Of a DNA stretch of 64,000 nucleotides, positions 49,020-58,811 are shown piece after piece. Within the stretch, counting starts at the first letter, position 1; each line of letters begins with the position of its first letter. A program made the position numbers and the translations under genes. The notes under the pieces were generated by a model. That model did no database searches. It was not told the DNA's origin and saw nothing but the letters and a program-made list of their open reading frames with translations. Source of the stretch: an uncultured Gilliamella sp. (lineage in GTDB: Bacteria > Pseudomonadota > Gammaproteobacteria > Enterobacterales > Orbaceae); NCBI GenBank assembly GCA_946482005.1, contig CAMLPV010000004.1:104628-168627 (forward strand), in the 5' to 3' direction.

Positions 49020-52000
49020 ATGATTGGACATGGTAAGTTTCACTCATTGACACTGATAAACTGGAATGGTTTTTTTGCTCGAACCTTTGATTTGGATAAA
49101 TTGGTTACAACTCTTTCTGGTGGTAATGGTGCGGGTAAATCAACCACAATGGCAGCTTTTGTTACTGCTTTAATTCCTGATTTAACTTTATTACATTTCA
49201 GAAACACAACTGAAGCAGGGGCAACATCTGGTTCACGAGATAAAGGTTTACACGGAAAATTAAAACCTGGTGTCTGTTATTCTATGCTTGATGTAATTAA
49301 TTCTCGTAATCAACGTATAATTTGTGGCGTACGTTTACAGCAAGTAGCTGGTCGAGATAAGAAAGTCGATATTAAACCTTTTTTGATACAAGGTTTATCT
49401 GTTGGTATTACTCCAACAGAATTAGTCACTGAACGTTTAAACGATAAACAAGCACGAATCCTTTCATTACCTGAGTTAAAAGAAAAAATTGAAAGAATGG
49501 ATGGCGTTATTTTTAAACAATTTAACTCAATTACTGACTATCATTCGGTGATGTTTGACTTTGGTATATTACCGAAGCGTCTGCGTACATCGTCCGATCG
49601 TAGTAAATATTATCGCCTGATCGAAGCTTCTCTTTATGGTGGTATTTCAAGCGCTATTACCCGCTCACTACGTGATTATCTATTGCCCGAAAATAGCGGT
49701 GTACGTAAAGCTTTCCAAGATATGGAGGCCGCACTACGTGAAAATCGAATGACATTAGAAGCTATTAGAGTTACGCAATCTGATCGAGATTTGTTTAAAC
49801 ATCTTATTACCGAATCGACTAACTATGTAGCTGCTGACTACATGCGTCATGCTAATGAACGTCGTGTACACATTGAATCCGTGCTAGGCTTACGCCGAGA
49901 TATGTTTAAAACACAAGATCTGCTTTTAAGTAATCAATTCCGCCAAGTTGAAATGGCGAAAGAGTTGAAAGAATATCAAGAAGCACAAAGCGATTTGGAA
50001 ACTGATTTACAAGCAGCCAATGATCATCTAAATCTTGCACAAACGGCATTGCGTCAACAAGAAAAGATTGATCGCTATCAAGCAGATTTAGATGATTTAA
50101 ATGTAAAGCTTGAAGAACAAAATGAAGTTGTACTTGAAGCTAATGAACAATATCAAGCTTATCGAGACCAATTTGAACATTCAGAACAAGAAGTTGATGA
50201 AATAAAAACACAACTGGCTGATTACCAGCAAGCGCTTGATGTTCAACAAACCCGAGCTATTCAATATCAACAAGCACTGCAAGCCCTTAAAAATGCACAG
50301 TCTTTATGCAAATTACCTAAATTAGGCCTTAGTAATATTGAAAATCATTTTGCAGAGTTTGATGAAAAACAAAAAGAGATAACTGAACAAGTATTAGAAC
50401 TTGAGCAAAGACTCAGTGTTTCTGATGCTGCGATCAATCAATTTGATAGAGCTTATCAACTTGTTGTTAAATTAGTGGGTGATGTGGTTCGTAGTGAAGC
50501 ATTTATTGCTGCCAAAGAAGCATTAAGGATATGGCCGTCACAATGTTATCAAGCTGATCAAGCTGAACATTTACAATTACAACTAGATGAATTAGAACAA
50601 CGTTTTTTTGAGCAAAAAGAAGCAGAATCATTATTAACCCAATTTTGTAAACGTATTGGTCGTCAAGTTAATTACGATGATCTGGATGAATTAAAACAAG
50701 AGCTTGAAGTACAATTAGAAGAAAGTGCGGAGCTGGCTCATGAATCAAGTGAAAAACGAATTGAATTTAGACAAGAACTGGAACAAATTCAAGCGAAGAT
50801 TACTGAATATCGACAAAAAGCACCTACATGGTTAAAAGCACAAGATGCTTTAATTTCTTTGCAAGAACAAACTGGTCAAACATTTACTCATAGCCAAACG
50901 GTCACACAACATATGCAGCAATTGCTTGAACAGGAACGCATACTTGTTACTGAACGTGATCAAATCAATTCTAGACGTAATCAACTGGATATACAAATTG
51001 AACAACTTAATCAACCAAGTGGGGTTGATGATGGACGATTATCGGCATTGGCAGAACGATTTAATGGTGTATTACTATCTGAAATTTATGAAGATGTCAC
51101 TATTGATGATGCCCCTTACTTTTCAGCGGTATATGGTCCATCAAGGCAAGCTATTGTGGTGCCCGATTTATCCTTAGTAAAAACACAACTTGAAACTCTT
51201 ACTGCAAGTGAAGAAGATTATCCTGAAGATATCTATTTTATTGAGGGTGACCCATCATCATTTGATGATAGCGTATTTGACTGTGAAGAAATGGATAAAG
51301 CAGTATTGGTTAAAACAGGTGAGCGTCAGTGGCGTTTTTCTAGCTTTCCTAAAGTACCATTATTTGGCCGGGCTGCACGCGAGGTTCATCTTGAAAAATT
51401 ATCAGTAGAACGTGACCAACTGCATGAACGTTATGCAACTGTCTCATTTGACTTACAAAAGTTACAACGAATTGAGCAAAATGTTGGGCAATTTATTGGT
51501 CAATATTTAGCGGTAGCTTTTGATATCGATCCTGAAGCTGAAGCACAGAAATTAGCAACTAGGCGTACGGAGATTGAACGTCAATTATCATCTCAAGAAA
51601 GTATTGATAAACAAAATCAGCAACAAGTATTAAGTTTAAAAGAACAATTAACTACCGTTAATCGACTTGTTGCACAAATGCATTTATTGGCTGATGACGA
51701 TCTTGCTGATCGAGTTGATGACTTGCGTGAACAGGTAGCAGAAGCACAAGAAGCAGTACAATATGTCAGTCGGAACCGTAACACTGTTTCAGAGCTGGAA
51801 CCGATTGTTGCTGTTTTACAGAGCGATCCAGAACAAAATGAAGTTTTACACGAGCAATACAACACTGTAAGAGCACAACAACAAACGATTCGACAACAAA
51901 TTTTTGCGCTAACTGAAGTGATGCAACGTCGATCTCATTTTAGTTATGAAGACTCGGCTGGTATGTTAGGTGAAAATGCTGATTTAAATGAAAAATTGCG

Positions 52001-53438
52001 TTCTCGATTGGAGGTAGTTGAAGCTCAAAGAACTGAATCCCGTAGTCAAATGCAGCTATATCAAGATAAATATAATCAGTATAACCAAACATTTGCTTCA
52101 TTAAAAAGTGCTTTTGAAACTAAGCGAGATATGCTGAATGAACTACAGAATGAGATAGAACAAATTGGTGTAAAAGCCGATGCGATTACCGAAGAGCGTG
52201 CCCGAATACGACGTGATGAAATTCATCAAAAACTTAATAATAATCGTCAGCAATGTACCTCCCTTGAAAAGCAATTGATTGTGTGTGAAAGCGAAATGAC
52301 ACAAATGCAAAAACGTTTGACACAAACATTACGTGAATATAAGCAATTACGTGAACAAGTGGTACAAGCTAAAGCAGGATGGTGTTTAGTATTACGATTA
52401 GTCAGAGATAATAGTGTTGAGCGTCGATTACATCGTCGGGAACTTGCTTATCTAAGTGCTGATGAGCTACGTTCTATGTCGGATAAGGCATTGGGTTCAC
52501 TACGTTTGGCTGTAAATGATAATGAGCATCTGCGTGATGTATTAAGGTTATCCGAAGATCCAAAACGGCCTGAACGTAAAATCCAATTCTATATTGCAGT
52601 TTATAAACATCTGCGTGAACGAATTCGCCAAGATATCGTGAAAACCGATGATCCAATTGAAGCTATTGAACAAATGGAAATTGAATTATCTCGCTTAACT
52701 GAAGAACTTACTTCGCGTGAGCAACAATTAGCGATAAGTTCCAAAAGCGTGGCTAATATTATACGTAAAACTATTCAACGTGAACAAAATCGTATCCGCA
52801 TGTTAAATCAAGGTTTACAAGCAGTGGCATTTGGTCAAGTTAATGGCGTACGTTTAAACGTAAATGTTCGTGAAGCCCATTCTTCATTATTGGCGGCTCT
52901 AGCTGATGAAAAAAGTGAACATCAAGATCTATTTAGCAACAATAGAATCACTTTCTCTGAAGCTTTAGCTAAACTGTATCAACGCTTAAATCCACATATA
53001 GATATGGGACAACGCACTGCGCAGAATATCGGTGAGGAGTTACTTGACTATCGAAACTATCTAGAGATGGATGTTGAAGTTAATCGTGGTGCTGATGGTT
53101 GGTTACGTGCCGAAAGTGGTGCGTTATCAACTGGTGAAGCGATTGGTACTGGTATGTCGATTCTCTTAATGGTAATTCAAAGTTGGGAAGAAGAATCTAA
53201 GCGCCTGCGTAATAAAGATATTTCACCATGCCGACTATTATTTTTAGATGAAGCCGCTCGTCTTGATGCTAAATCAATTGCAACGCTTTTTGAGCTATGT
53301 GAACGATTAGAAATGCAGCTCATTATTGCAGCACCTGAAAATATCAGTCCAGAAAAAGGGACTACATACAAATTAGTTCGTAAAGTTATTAATAATCAAG
53401 AGCATGTTCATGTTGTTGGATTAAAAGGCTTTGCTTAA
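49020..53438 (+). CDS. mukB: Chromosome partition protein MukB (SMC-like ATPase)
   Basis: SMC-like motor of the MukBEF condensin. It has 1472 residues (E. coli 1486). N-terminal ATPase lobe with Walker [16 protein letters not shown] (about 33-47), long coiled coils (about 300-650 and 830-1200), a hinge (about 660-790; [14 protein letters not shown]), and C-terminal lobe with signature [17 protein letters not shown] and Walker [14 protein letters not shown]. It closes the mukFEB operon and is followed by a strong terminator. Confidence 0.97.
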   Translation: MIGHGKFHSLTLINWNGFFARTFDLDKLVTTLSGGNGAGKSTTMAAFVTALIPDLTLLHFRNTTEAGATSGSRDKGLHGKLKPGVCYSMLDVINSRNQRIICGVRLQQVAGRDKKVDIKPFLIQGLSVGITPTELVTERLNDKQARILSLPELKEKIERMDGVIFKQFNSITDYHSVMFDFGILPKRLRTSSDRSKYYRLIEASLYGGISSAITRSLRDYLLPENSGVRKAFQDMEAALRENRMTLEAIRVTQSDRDLFKHLITESTNYVAADYMRHANERRVHIESVLGLRRDMFKTQDLLLSNQFRQVEMAKELKEYQEAQSDLETDLQAANDHLNLAQTALRQQEKIDRYQADLDDLNVKLEEQNEVVLEANEQYQAYRDQFEHSEQEVDEIKTQLADYQQALDVQQTRAIQYQQALQALKNAQSLCKLPKLGLSNIENHFAEFDEKQKEITEQVLELEQRLSVSDAAINQFDRAYQLVVKLVGDVVRSEAFIAAKEALRIWPSQCYQADQAEHLQLQLDELEQRFFEQKEAESLLTQFCKRIGRQVNYDDLDELKQELEVQLEESAELAHESSEKRIEFRQELEQIQAKITEYRQKAPTWLKAQDALISLQEQTGQTFTHSQTVTQHMQQLLEQERILVTERDQINSRRNQLDIQIEQLNQPSGVDDGRLSALAERFNGVLLSEIYEDVTIDDAPYFSAVYGPSRQAIVVPDLSLVKTQLETLTASEEDYPEDIYFIEGDPSSFDDSVFDCEEMDKAVLVKTGERQWRFSSFPKVPLFGRAAREVHLEKLSVERDQLHERYATVSFDLQKLQRIEQNVGQFIGQYLAVAFDIDPEAEAQKLATRRTEIERQLSSQESIDKQNQQQVLSLKEQLTTVNRLVAQMHLLADDDLADRVDDLREQVAEAQEAVQYVSRNRNTVSELEPIVAVLQSDPEQNEVLHEQYNTVRAQQQTIRQQIFALTEVMQRRSHFSYEDSAGMLGENADLNEKLRSRLEVVEAQRTESRSQMQLYQDKYNQYNQTFASLKSAFETKRDMLNELQNEIEQIGVKADAITEERARIRRDEIHQKLNNNRQQCTSLEKQLIVCESEMTQMQKRLTQTLREYKQLREQVVQAKAGWCLVLRLVRDNSVERRLHRRELAYLSADELRSMSDKALGSLRLAVNDNEHLRDVLRLSEDPKRPERKIQFYIAVYKHLRERIRQDIVKTDDPIEAIEQMEIELSRLTEELTSREQQLAISSKSVANIIRKTIQREQNRIRMLNQGLQAVAFGQVNGVRLNVNVREAHSSLLAALADEKSEHQDLFSNNRITFSEALAKLYQRLNPHIDMGQRTAQNIGEELLDYRNYLEMDVEVNRGADGWLRAESGALSTGEAIGTGMSILLMVIQSWEEESKRLRNKDISPCRLLFLDEAARLDAKSIATLFELCERLEMQLIIAAPENISPEKGTTYKLVRKVINNQEHVHVVGLKGFA

Positions 53439-53439
53439 T

Positions 53440-53477
53440 AATATTGCTGGTGATTGCCAGCAATATTTTATTTTTTT
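53440..53477 (+). terminator. Rho-independent terminator of mukFEB
   Basis: AATATTGCTGG (53440-53450), loop TGATTG, CCAGCAATATT (53457-53467), then a T-rich run. Overlaps the mukB end region. Confidence 0.85.
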
Positions 53478-53662
53478 AAGAAATTTAGTCGTATATGATG
53501 TATGCTAAAGTAGAAAAATATTTTATCGTTTAATTTTGTATTTATGCAAAAAATAGTTCTATTTTTGTCAAAAAATATATTTTTTTTATTTAAAAAAGTT
53601 AAGGTTAAGTAAAAAAAATATCACTTCCCTTGAAATACTTATAATTAATCAAAAGGTTATTT

Positions 53663-53694
53663 ATTTTCATGTGAAAATTAACTGTAATCATAAT
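53663..53694 (+). promoter_or_regulatory. Candidate promoter and operator dyad, copy A
   Basis: Dyad ATTTTCATGTGAAAAT (53663-53678, 7-bp arms) is followed by CATAAT (53689-53694) as the -10; the dyad covers the -35 position. The same layout occurs in copy B with a perfect TATAAT, which supports function. A weak -35 under an operator suggests an activator-dependent promoter; inferred. Confidence 0.4.
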
Positions 53695-53745
53695 TGACTT
53701 GATTCAAATTTTATTTTCTGTTTAAATATTTATGAGTTTAAACAG

Positions 53746-53769
53746 TACCATGTATTAATGGTATTTTTT
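53746..53769 (+). terminator. Leader hairpin with T run (attenuator-like), copy A
   Basis: TACCAT (53746-53751), 6-base loop, ATGGTA (53758-53763), TTTTTT. It lies about 46 bases upstream of the bacteriocin start and is conserved in copy B. Left-hand bases can also pair as CTGTTTAAA/TTTAAACAG, giving two exclusive or stacked structures. Confidence 0.45.
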
Positions 53770-53815
53770 AGATTCTAATATTGAAAATAACTATTGTGGA
53801 AAAAAGGAACACATT

Positions 53816-54034
53816 ATGAAAGAATTAAATTTAGTAGAAGTAGAACAAGTTTCTGGTGCTGGCTGGATCGCTGATGCAGGCGGTGCTTTAGGTGCTGGTA
53901 TTGGTGCTGTTGTTGATGCAGCTCATCATAACGTAAGCACTGCTGGACAAGATTCAGGTAGATTATTAGGCCAAGGTATCGGTCAAGTTGTTGAAGCTAT
54001 TATCGGCTTACCTTTCCCAACACTTCGTCCTTAA
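53816..54034 (+). CDS. Double-glycine(GA)-leader bacteriocin/microcin precursor 1
   Basis: A 72-residue secreted antimicrobial-type precursor. The 15-residue leader MKELNLVEVEQVSGA has the spacing of class II microcin leaders (MccV: MRTLTLNELDSVSGG), with cleavage predicted after Gly-Ala by the C39 peptidase encoded downstream. The 57-residue core is rich in Gly/Ala with a glycine-zipper helix (GGALGAGIGAVVDA) and a second GxxxG (LLGQGIGQVVEA), ending FPTLRP. It has no Cys, few charges and a near-neutral to acidic balance. A diverged paralogue lies 786 bases downstream. Ribosome site AAAAAAGGAAC. Predicted target: bacterial inner membrane; not proven. Confidence 0.82.
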   Translation: MKELNLVEVEQVSGAGWIADAGGALGAGIGAVVDAAHHNVSTAGQDSGRLLGQGIGQVVEAIIGLPFPTLRP

Positions 54035-54044
54035 TTAATGTCTT

Positions 54045-54076
54045 AAACGGGAAGCGATGATTTGCTTCTCGTTTTA
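54045..54076 (+). terminator. Terminator after bacteriocin gene 1
   Basis: AAACGGGAAGC (54045-54055) pairs with GCTTCTCGTTT (54064-54074) including one G-U pair, then T. A matching hairpin follows gene 2. Confidence 0.78.
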
Positions 54077-54380
54077 TTGTTAAAAATCATATAGGAAATT
54101 GAAATATATACCTTAAGCTAAGATTTAGCATTTTTATTTTGAAAAATTGATAATAGATTAATTGTAAAATTAAATAGTAAGTTAAATTATTTGAGTTTTA
54201 TTGAATATGAATCATCCACGATGATAAAAGTAAAAGTTTTTATCATTATCATGCCATTTAATCTCAATAAATTTGGAAGGGAAATATTGAAATTATTTGT
54301 GATCTGCTTTAATACAATAGATCAAAAAATTAACAAATAACAATCTCCTTTTGCTTAAACAATACAAATTATTTGTTTGT
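54077..54380. other. Unique spacer between the duplicated blocks
   Basis: AT-rich. The only small frame is 54221-54340 (39 codons, partly hydrophobic), without a ribosome site; I do not call it a gene. Confidence 0.5.
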
Positions 54381-54450
54381 AAAAAGTTAACATTAAGTAA
54401 AAAATAGTCATTAATTTTAAAACACTTATATTCAATTAAACATTCATTTC

Positions 54451-54480
54451 TTTCATGTGAAAATTATACGTAATTATAAT
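54451..54480 (+). promoter_or_regulatory. Candidate promoter and operator dyad, copy B
   Basis: TTTCATGTGAAA (54451-54462) followed by TATAAT (54475-54480), a perfect -10. The spacing from dyad to -10 equals that in copy A. Confidence 0.45.
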
Positions 54481-54530
54481 TGACTTGATCATAATTTTAT
54501 TTTCTGTTTAAATAATCATGAGTTTAATCG

Positions 54531-54556
54531 ATACCATGTAGTAATTGGTATTTTTT
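54531..54556 (+). terminator. Leader hairpin with T run (attenuator-like), copy B
   Basis: ATACCA (54531-54536) pairs with TGGTAT (54546-54551), followed by T. The stem is kept despite changes in the loop. Confidence 0.45.
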
Positions 54557-54601
54557 GAATTCAAATTTGATAATAACTATTGTGGAAAAAAGGAACATAT
54601 T

Positions 54602-54823
54602 ATGAAAGAATTAAATTTAATTGAAGTTGAACAAGTTTCTGGTGCTGGTGCTATTATGGATGCTGCAGGTGCTTTAGGTGCTGGCATTGGTGCTGTAATT
54701 GATGCAATCAATAATGATTTAACTCAATCTTCTCAAAATGCAGGTCAAATATTAGGCGAAAATATTGGTAAGATTGTTGAAACTCATTTAGGTCTACATT
54801 TTCCAGGTTCTGTTCGTTTTTAA
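54602..54823 (+). CDS. Double-glycine(GA)-leader bacteriocin/microcin precursor 2
   Basis: A 73-residue paralogue of the gene at 53816. Leader MKELNLIEVEQVSGA differs from copy 1 by a single residue (I for V); predicted core of 58 residues, GAIMDAAGALGAGIGAVIDA..., with the same glycine zipper, then NNDLTQSSQNAGQILGENIGKIVETHLGLHFPG. No cysteines. Charges differ from peptide 1 (more acidic middle), and both end with an FP motif and a basic last few residues. The pair may act as a two-peptide (class IIb-like) bacteriocin or as two separate toxins. AAAAAAGGAAC ribosome site; own terminator. The longer frame upstream (54545) is leader, not coding. Confidence 0.82.
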   Translation: MKELNLIEVEQVSGAGAIMDAAGALGAGIGAVIDAINNDLTQSSQNAGQILGENIGKIVETHLGLHFPGSVRF

Positions 54824-54844
54824 TTGATATTGTTTAATATAGTT

Positions 54845-54878
54845 AAACGAGAAGCGATTGTTCGCTTCTCGTTTTGTT
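54845..54878 (+). terminator. Terminator after bacteriocin gene 2
   Basis: Perfect 13-bp stem AAACGAGAAGCGA (54845-54857) with TCGCTTCTCGTTT (54862-54874), then TGTTTT. Confidence 0.88.
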
Positions 54879-55220
54879 TTAAAAAAATGATCTAGTGATT
54901 TGAAATTAGAAATTTCAAACTAAAAATTAGTATTTTTATTTTAGAATAATATACGATTGTTCAATTAAAAAATAAAATTTGATAATAAATTAATTAAGAA
55001 TGTATTTTATTTGATTGGTCATATATTATGAAATCGATCTGACTTTTAAGTAAATTATTATTTAGTAATAGACTTATAAGTATATTTTAAACGCGATTTC
55101 TTTATTAAAAATTAAAATCCATATAGTTGAAAAACTTATTGAAATAATTAAATAATAAAAATAATTATAAGCAGCTAAGTACAAACAGCTAAGTATAAGT
55201 ACAAACAGGTAAAATATTTT
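54879..55220. other. AT-rich spacer before the secretion genes
   Basis: No gene. Near its end is an imperfect direct repeat (AGTACAAACAG at 55178-55188 and 55198-55208; CAGCTAAGTA at 55172 and 55186). The ribosome site ACAGG is 11 bases from the ATG, so translation may be weak. Confidence 0.5.
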
Positions 55221-56513
55221 ATGGAAAATAATGGATTGTTTCGTCAAGAAGCTATTAATTACCAGAAAGCAAAATGGATGGGAAAAGCATTATTAATAAA
55301 AGGGTATTCTGCATGGTTTGTCTTTTTATTATCAATTGTTTTTATTATCGTTTTAGTACTTGCTGTCATATTCGGTACTTATACTAGACGAATTAATGTA
55401 CCTGGTGAAATAACTACCCAACCAAGAGCGATTAATTTATTTTCAACACAGCAAGGTTTTATTATTACCTCTCATGTAAAAGTTGGCGATAAAGTTAAAA
55501 AAGGCGATCCAATTTATGAATTAGATGTTAGCCAAACTACACAGCTAGGCAATGTCACTCAAAAAACAATCGAATCAATTAATAATCAAATCAAAAATAT
55601 ATCTGAAATTATTGAAACTCTAAAAGAAAATAAACAAATCACATTAAATGCATTGAAACAACAAATAGATGAATACAATAAATTTCATCAAGATTCATTA
55701 TTACTCGTTAAAAATGCAGAGAAAGGTATGAGTGAAATGTATGAAAGCATGCAAAACTATGCTGATTACCAAAAAAAGGGACTTATTAATAATGAACAAT
55801 TCAATAATCAAAGATACTTATATTATCAGCAACAAAATTCTTATCAATTTTTACAAAATCAAATAATACAAGAGAACTTAAGTATTATACAACTTAATAG
55901 TGAATTAGTTACGAAGATAGCTGATTTTGATAACAAAATATCTGAATATCAATTTCAGTTAAATGCTCTACAACGCCAATTAACCGAAGTAAATGCTAAA
56001 GGAACGTTAATTATTAGTGCTCCGAGTGATGGACGTATTGAATCCCTTAGTGTAACAGACGGTCAGATGGTAAAAACAGATGATAGTCTAGCACAACTTA
56101 TTCCTGCTAATACTGATAGTTACTATTTAGTTCTTTGGGCTCCTAATGAAAGTGTCCCTTATATTTCAGTTAATGATAAGATTAATATTCGTTATGAAGC
56201 TTATCCCTATCAAAAATTTGGGCAGTTTTCAGGTAAAATCATGTCAATATCTAAGGTGCCTGCCTCTAGCCAAGAAATGTCAACGTATAGTAGTTCGCCA
56301 TTATCTCAAAACAATGTTAACTATCAAGCTTATTACAAAGTAATGGTTTCGCTTGATAAACAACAAATGGCCAAATTTAATAATAAAATTAAATTAACAA
56401 ATGGAATGAAAGCTGACATTACTCTATTTTTAGAAAAAAGACCTATTTATCAATGGATGCTATCGCCTTTTTATGATATTCAGAAAAGTATTACAGGACC
56501 AGTCAATGAATAG
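55221..56513 (+). CDS. HlyD/CvaA-type membrane fusion protein for bacteriocin export
   Basis: Periplasmic adaptor of a type I secretion system, linking the ABC exporter to a TolC-like outer-membrane channel. It has 430 residues: short cytosolic N-terminus, one membrane helix (about 28-52), a beta/lipoyl half (GEITTQPRAINLFSTQQGFIITSHVKVGDKVKKGDPIYELD), a long coiled coil (about 115-255), a second lipoyl half (APSDGRIESLSVTDGQMVKTDDSLAQLIP) and a beta-barrel domain. It overlaps the ABC gene by 8 bases. No tolC is in the window. CvaA-like in layout. Confidence 0.9.
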   Translation: MENNGLFRQEAINYQKAKWMGKALLIKGYSAWFVFLLSIVFIIVLVLAVIFGTYTRRINVPGEITTQPRAINLFSTQQGFIITSHVKVGDKVKKGDPIYELDVSQTTQLGNVTQKTIESINNQIKNISEIIETLKENKQITLNALKQQIDEYNKFHQDSLLLVKNAEKGMSEMYESMQNYADYQKKGLINNEQFNNQRYLYYQQQNSYQFLQNQIIQENLSIIQLNSELVTKIADFDNKISEYQFQLNALQRQLTEVNAKGTLIISAPSDGRIESLSVTDGQMVKTDDSLAQLIPANTDSYYLVLWAPNESVPYISVNDKINIRYEAYPYQKFGQFSGKIMSISKVPASSQEMSTYSSSPLSQNNVNYQAYYKVMVSLDKQQMAKFNNKIKLTNGMKADITLFLEKRPIYQWMLSPFYDIQKSITGPVNE

Positions 56514-58617
56514 AAACCAGTTTCAGCATATACTTCAAAGTTTACATTTTGGTTGGAAAAGAAAAATACCACAAATTTTACAGACAGAAGCAGCTGAATG
56601 TGGTCTTGCATGTTTAACTATGATTTGCCGTTATTATGGGATGAACGTAGATTTATTTAGTCTAAGGAATCAAATTGGTGTGTCATCACATGGTGTAACG
56701 CTTGCCACGTTAATTAATATGTCAACTTCTGTACATTTAATAAGCCGTCCACTTTCCTTAGATTTAAATGAGATAAAACAGCTAAAAACTCCTTGTATTT
56801 TACATTGGGATCTCAATCATTTTGTTGTATTAGTTGCGGTAAAAAGAAGTAAATTTATTTTACATGACCCTGCATTTGGTCGCCGTGAAGTAGGTCTTAA
56901 TGAAATGTCAAAACATTTCAGTGGAATAGCGCTTGAGTTGTGGCCTGATAAAGAGTTCAAACCTCGCACAGAACGCAGTCAACTTAGTTTGATTAAAATG
57001 CTCTTTCAAATTGATGGTCTAAAAGGGTTCTTAGTTAAAATTTTATCACTATCTCTCATTATTGAATCCATTAATTTATTGCTACCTGTTGGAACCCAAT
57101 TGGTCATGGACCATGTAATTATGGCAAAAGATCATAGTTTACTTGGGTTAATCTGTGTAGGATTACTGTTTTTTATATTATTTAGAACGTTTATTGCTAT
57201 GTTACGTTCTTGGTCATCATTAATTATGGGATCTTTAGTTGATATTCAATGGAAAGCAGGTCTTTTTGGTCATTTAATGAAGTTACCATTGGCTTATTTT
57301 GAAAAAAGAAAACTTGGTGATATTCAGTCTCGCTTTTCATCTTTAGAAACAATTTGTAAAACACTAACTAATAATATAGTAAAAAGTATTATTAATATTT
57401 TGATGTCAATTGGTGTTTTTATCATGATGTTTTTGTATGGGGGCTGGTTGGTATGGATTGTCTGTGGTTTTACGCTAATATATATAATATTACGTGTGGC
57501 AACCTATCAGCGTTATCGACAAGCATCAGAAGAAAAAATAGTGAAAGAGGCAAAAGCTAATTCTCATTTTATGGAAAGCTTATATGGTATTGATACCTTA
57601 AAATCACTGAAACTCACTGAGTCAAGGGCTCAATATTGGCTCAATATGAATATTGATACAACTAACGCAAATATTCGTCTTACTAAATTAGAAATGATAT
57701 TTAGTGGTGTTAACACATTGATTATGATGATTGAGCAAACATCAATATTGTGGATTGGTGCTGCACTTGTTATGGATGATAAGATGACGCTAGGTATGTT
57801 TATCGCATTTACTGCATATCGAGCTCAATTCTCAGAACAGGCTGCAAATTTGATAAATATGGTATTAGATTTGAAAATGCTAAATTTACATACTGAACGA
57901 CTAACCGATATTGTGTTAACCGATACTGAAAATGATATTGAATCAAAATACTCATTTCCTAAAGATATTCCTGTTGAATTTGAATTGCGCGATATAGCGT
58001 ATCAATACGATAATCTTTCTAAACCTATTTTTACTAATATAAACATGAAAATTCAAGCAGGTGAAAGTGTTGCAATTATTGGTCCATCAGGTGCGGGTAA
58101 AACAACATTGATGAAAGTTATGAATGGATTGCTTACTCCTACACATGGTGAAGTTCTTATAAATGGAATTGATATTTATAAATTTGGTGTCAATAATTAT
58201 AGAGATATTATTGGTAGTGTATTACAAAATGATAAACTTTTTGCTGGTTCTATATCGGATAATATTTCAAGTTTTGATACTGAAAAAAATTATGAATGGC
58301 TTGTTGAATGTGCAAAATATTGCAATATTCATAACGAAATTATGAGTATGCCAATGGGATATGAAACGTTAGTGAGTGAGTTAGGAAATAGCTTATCTGG
58401 TGGACAAAAACAACGATTGTTAATTGCAAGAGCATTGTATCGTAAACCTTGTTTATTATTTCTTGATGAAGCAACAAGTCATCTAGATGAAGATAATGAA
58501 TTTACAATTAATAAGGCGATATCTTCATTAAAAATAACGCGTATTATTATTGCTCATCGAAAATCAACAATAGAAAGTGCTGACCGTATTGTTGAAATTG
58601 GTTCAGTAAATCATTAA
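56506..58617 (+). CDS. C39-peptidase ABC transporter (CvaB/bacteriocin exporter)
   Basis: Removes the double-glycine leader and exports the peptide. It has 703 residues from the ATG at 56506 (ACAGGACCAG upstream). N-terminal C39 peptidase: Cys in QTEAAECGLACL, His in DLNHFVVLV, Asp in LHDPAFG. Six-helix membrane domain (about 165-440). C-terminal ATPase: Walker A GPSGAGKTTLM, signature LSGGQKQR, Walker B LLFLDEAT, switch His in IIAHR. Both the Cys and His catalytic residues are intact, so it should cleave the GA leaders of the two upstream precursors. Earlier in-frame starts overlap the adaptor gene. Confidence 0.94.
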   Translation: MNRNQFQHILQSLHFGWKRKIPQILQTEAAECGLACLTMICRYYGMNVDLFSLRNQIGVSSHGVTLATLINMSTSVHLISRPLSLDLNEIKQLKTPCILHWDLNHFVVLVAVKRSKFILHDPAFGRREVGLNEMSKHFSGIALELWPDKEFKPRTERSQLSLIKMLFQIDGLKGFLVKILSLSLIIESINLLLPVGTQLVMDHVIMAKDHSLLGLICVGLLFFILFRTFIAMLRSWSSLIMGSLVDIQWKAGLFGHLMKLPLAYFEKRKLGDIQSRFSSLETICKTLTNNIVKSIINILMSIGVFIMMFLYGGWLVWIVCGFTLIYIILRVATYQRYRQASEEKIVKEAKANSHFMESLYGIDTLKSLKLTESRAQYWLNMNIDTTNANIRLTKLEMIFSGVNTLIMMIEQTSILWIGAALVMDDKMTLGMFIAFTAYRAQFSEQAANLINMVLDLKMLNLHTERLTDIVLTDTENDIESKYSFPKDIPVEFELRDIAYQYDNLSKPIFTNINMKIQAGESVAIIGPSGAGKTTLMKVMNGLLTPTHGEVLINGIDIYKFGVNNYRDIIGSVLQNDKLFAGSISDNISSFDTEKNYEWLVECAKYCNIHNEIMSMPMGYETLVSELGNSLSGGQKQRLLIARALYRKPCLLFLDEATSHLDEDNEFTINKAISSLKITRIIIAHRKSTIESADRIVEIGSVNH

Positions 58618-58799
58618 AAATTAGCAAGTAAAATAGACAAAATAAATAATGAGAAGCAAAAATTTTCACCTATAAATAGGTAATAAAGTTTTTTGAAGTT
58701 AAAGAAGTAGTTTGAGATGATAAAATACTTCAATTTATTAACAAATAATATGTGATTTATAATTTTGGATGACAAAAGAATTAACGCTAGTATAAACAT
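58614..58799 (-). CDS. Possible small two-helix membrane protein (immunity candidate)
   Basis: A 61-codon frame (65 from the outermost ATG at 58811) with two strongly hydrophobic stretches separated by a basic segment. Length and layout resemble class II microcin immunity proteins. The second ATG (58799) has GGTAG five bases upstream. It is on the opposite strand to the cluster and overlaps the exporter stop, which is unusual, and AT-rich DNA often gives such frames by chance. Function not shown. Confidence 0.25.
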   Translation of the reverse strand: MFILALILLSSKIINHILFVNKLKYFIISNYFFNFKKLYYLFIGENFCFSLFILSILLANF

Positions 58800-58811
58800 T
58801 GTTACTACCAT

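Larger units (their letters stand above)
53478..53815. other. Leader region of the first bacteriocin gene
   Basis: No gene. From about 53594 it is duplicated at 54381-54601. It contains the dyad and -10 (53663-53694), a 9-bp inverted repeat CTGTTTAAA/TTTAAACAG (53718-53745), a hairpin with T run (53746-53769) and the ribosome site AAAGGAAC. Confidence 0.55.
53594..54075 (+). repeat. Tandem duplication, copy A (leader, bacteriocin gene, terminator)
   Basis: This block and 54381-54875 align from the AAGTTAA-AAGTAAAAAA start through the promoter, leader hairpin, the gene and its terminator. The last 20 bases before each gene and the first codons are nearly identical, while the mature peptide region has diverged. 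Confidence 0.8.
54381..54875 (+). repeat. Tandem duplication, copy B (leader, bacteriocin gene, terminator)
   Basis: Second copy of the block at 53594-54075. Promoter, leader hairpin, ribosome site and first codons are conserved; the mature peptide region differs at many positions, so the duplication is not very recent. Confidence 0.8.

Noticed and set aside
54221..54340. 39-codon frame between the bacteriocin genes, partly hydrophobic, considered as immunity gene
   Set aside because: No ribosome site, no stable membrane-helix pattern, and AT-rich sequence easily makes such frames.
54545..54601. N-terminal extension of bacteriocin 2 (19 more residues)
   Set aside because: It runs through the leader hairpin and is not matched in copy 1; the ATG at 54602 has the conserved ribosome site and standard leader.
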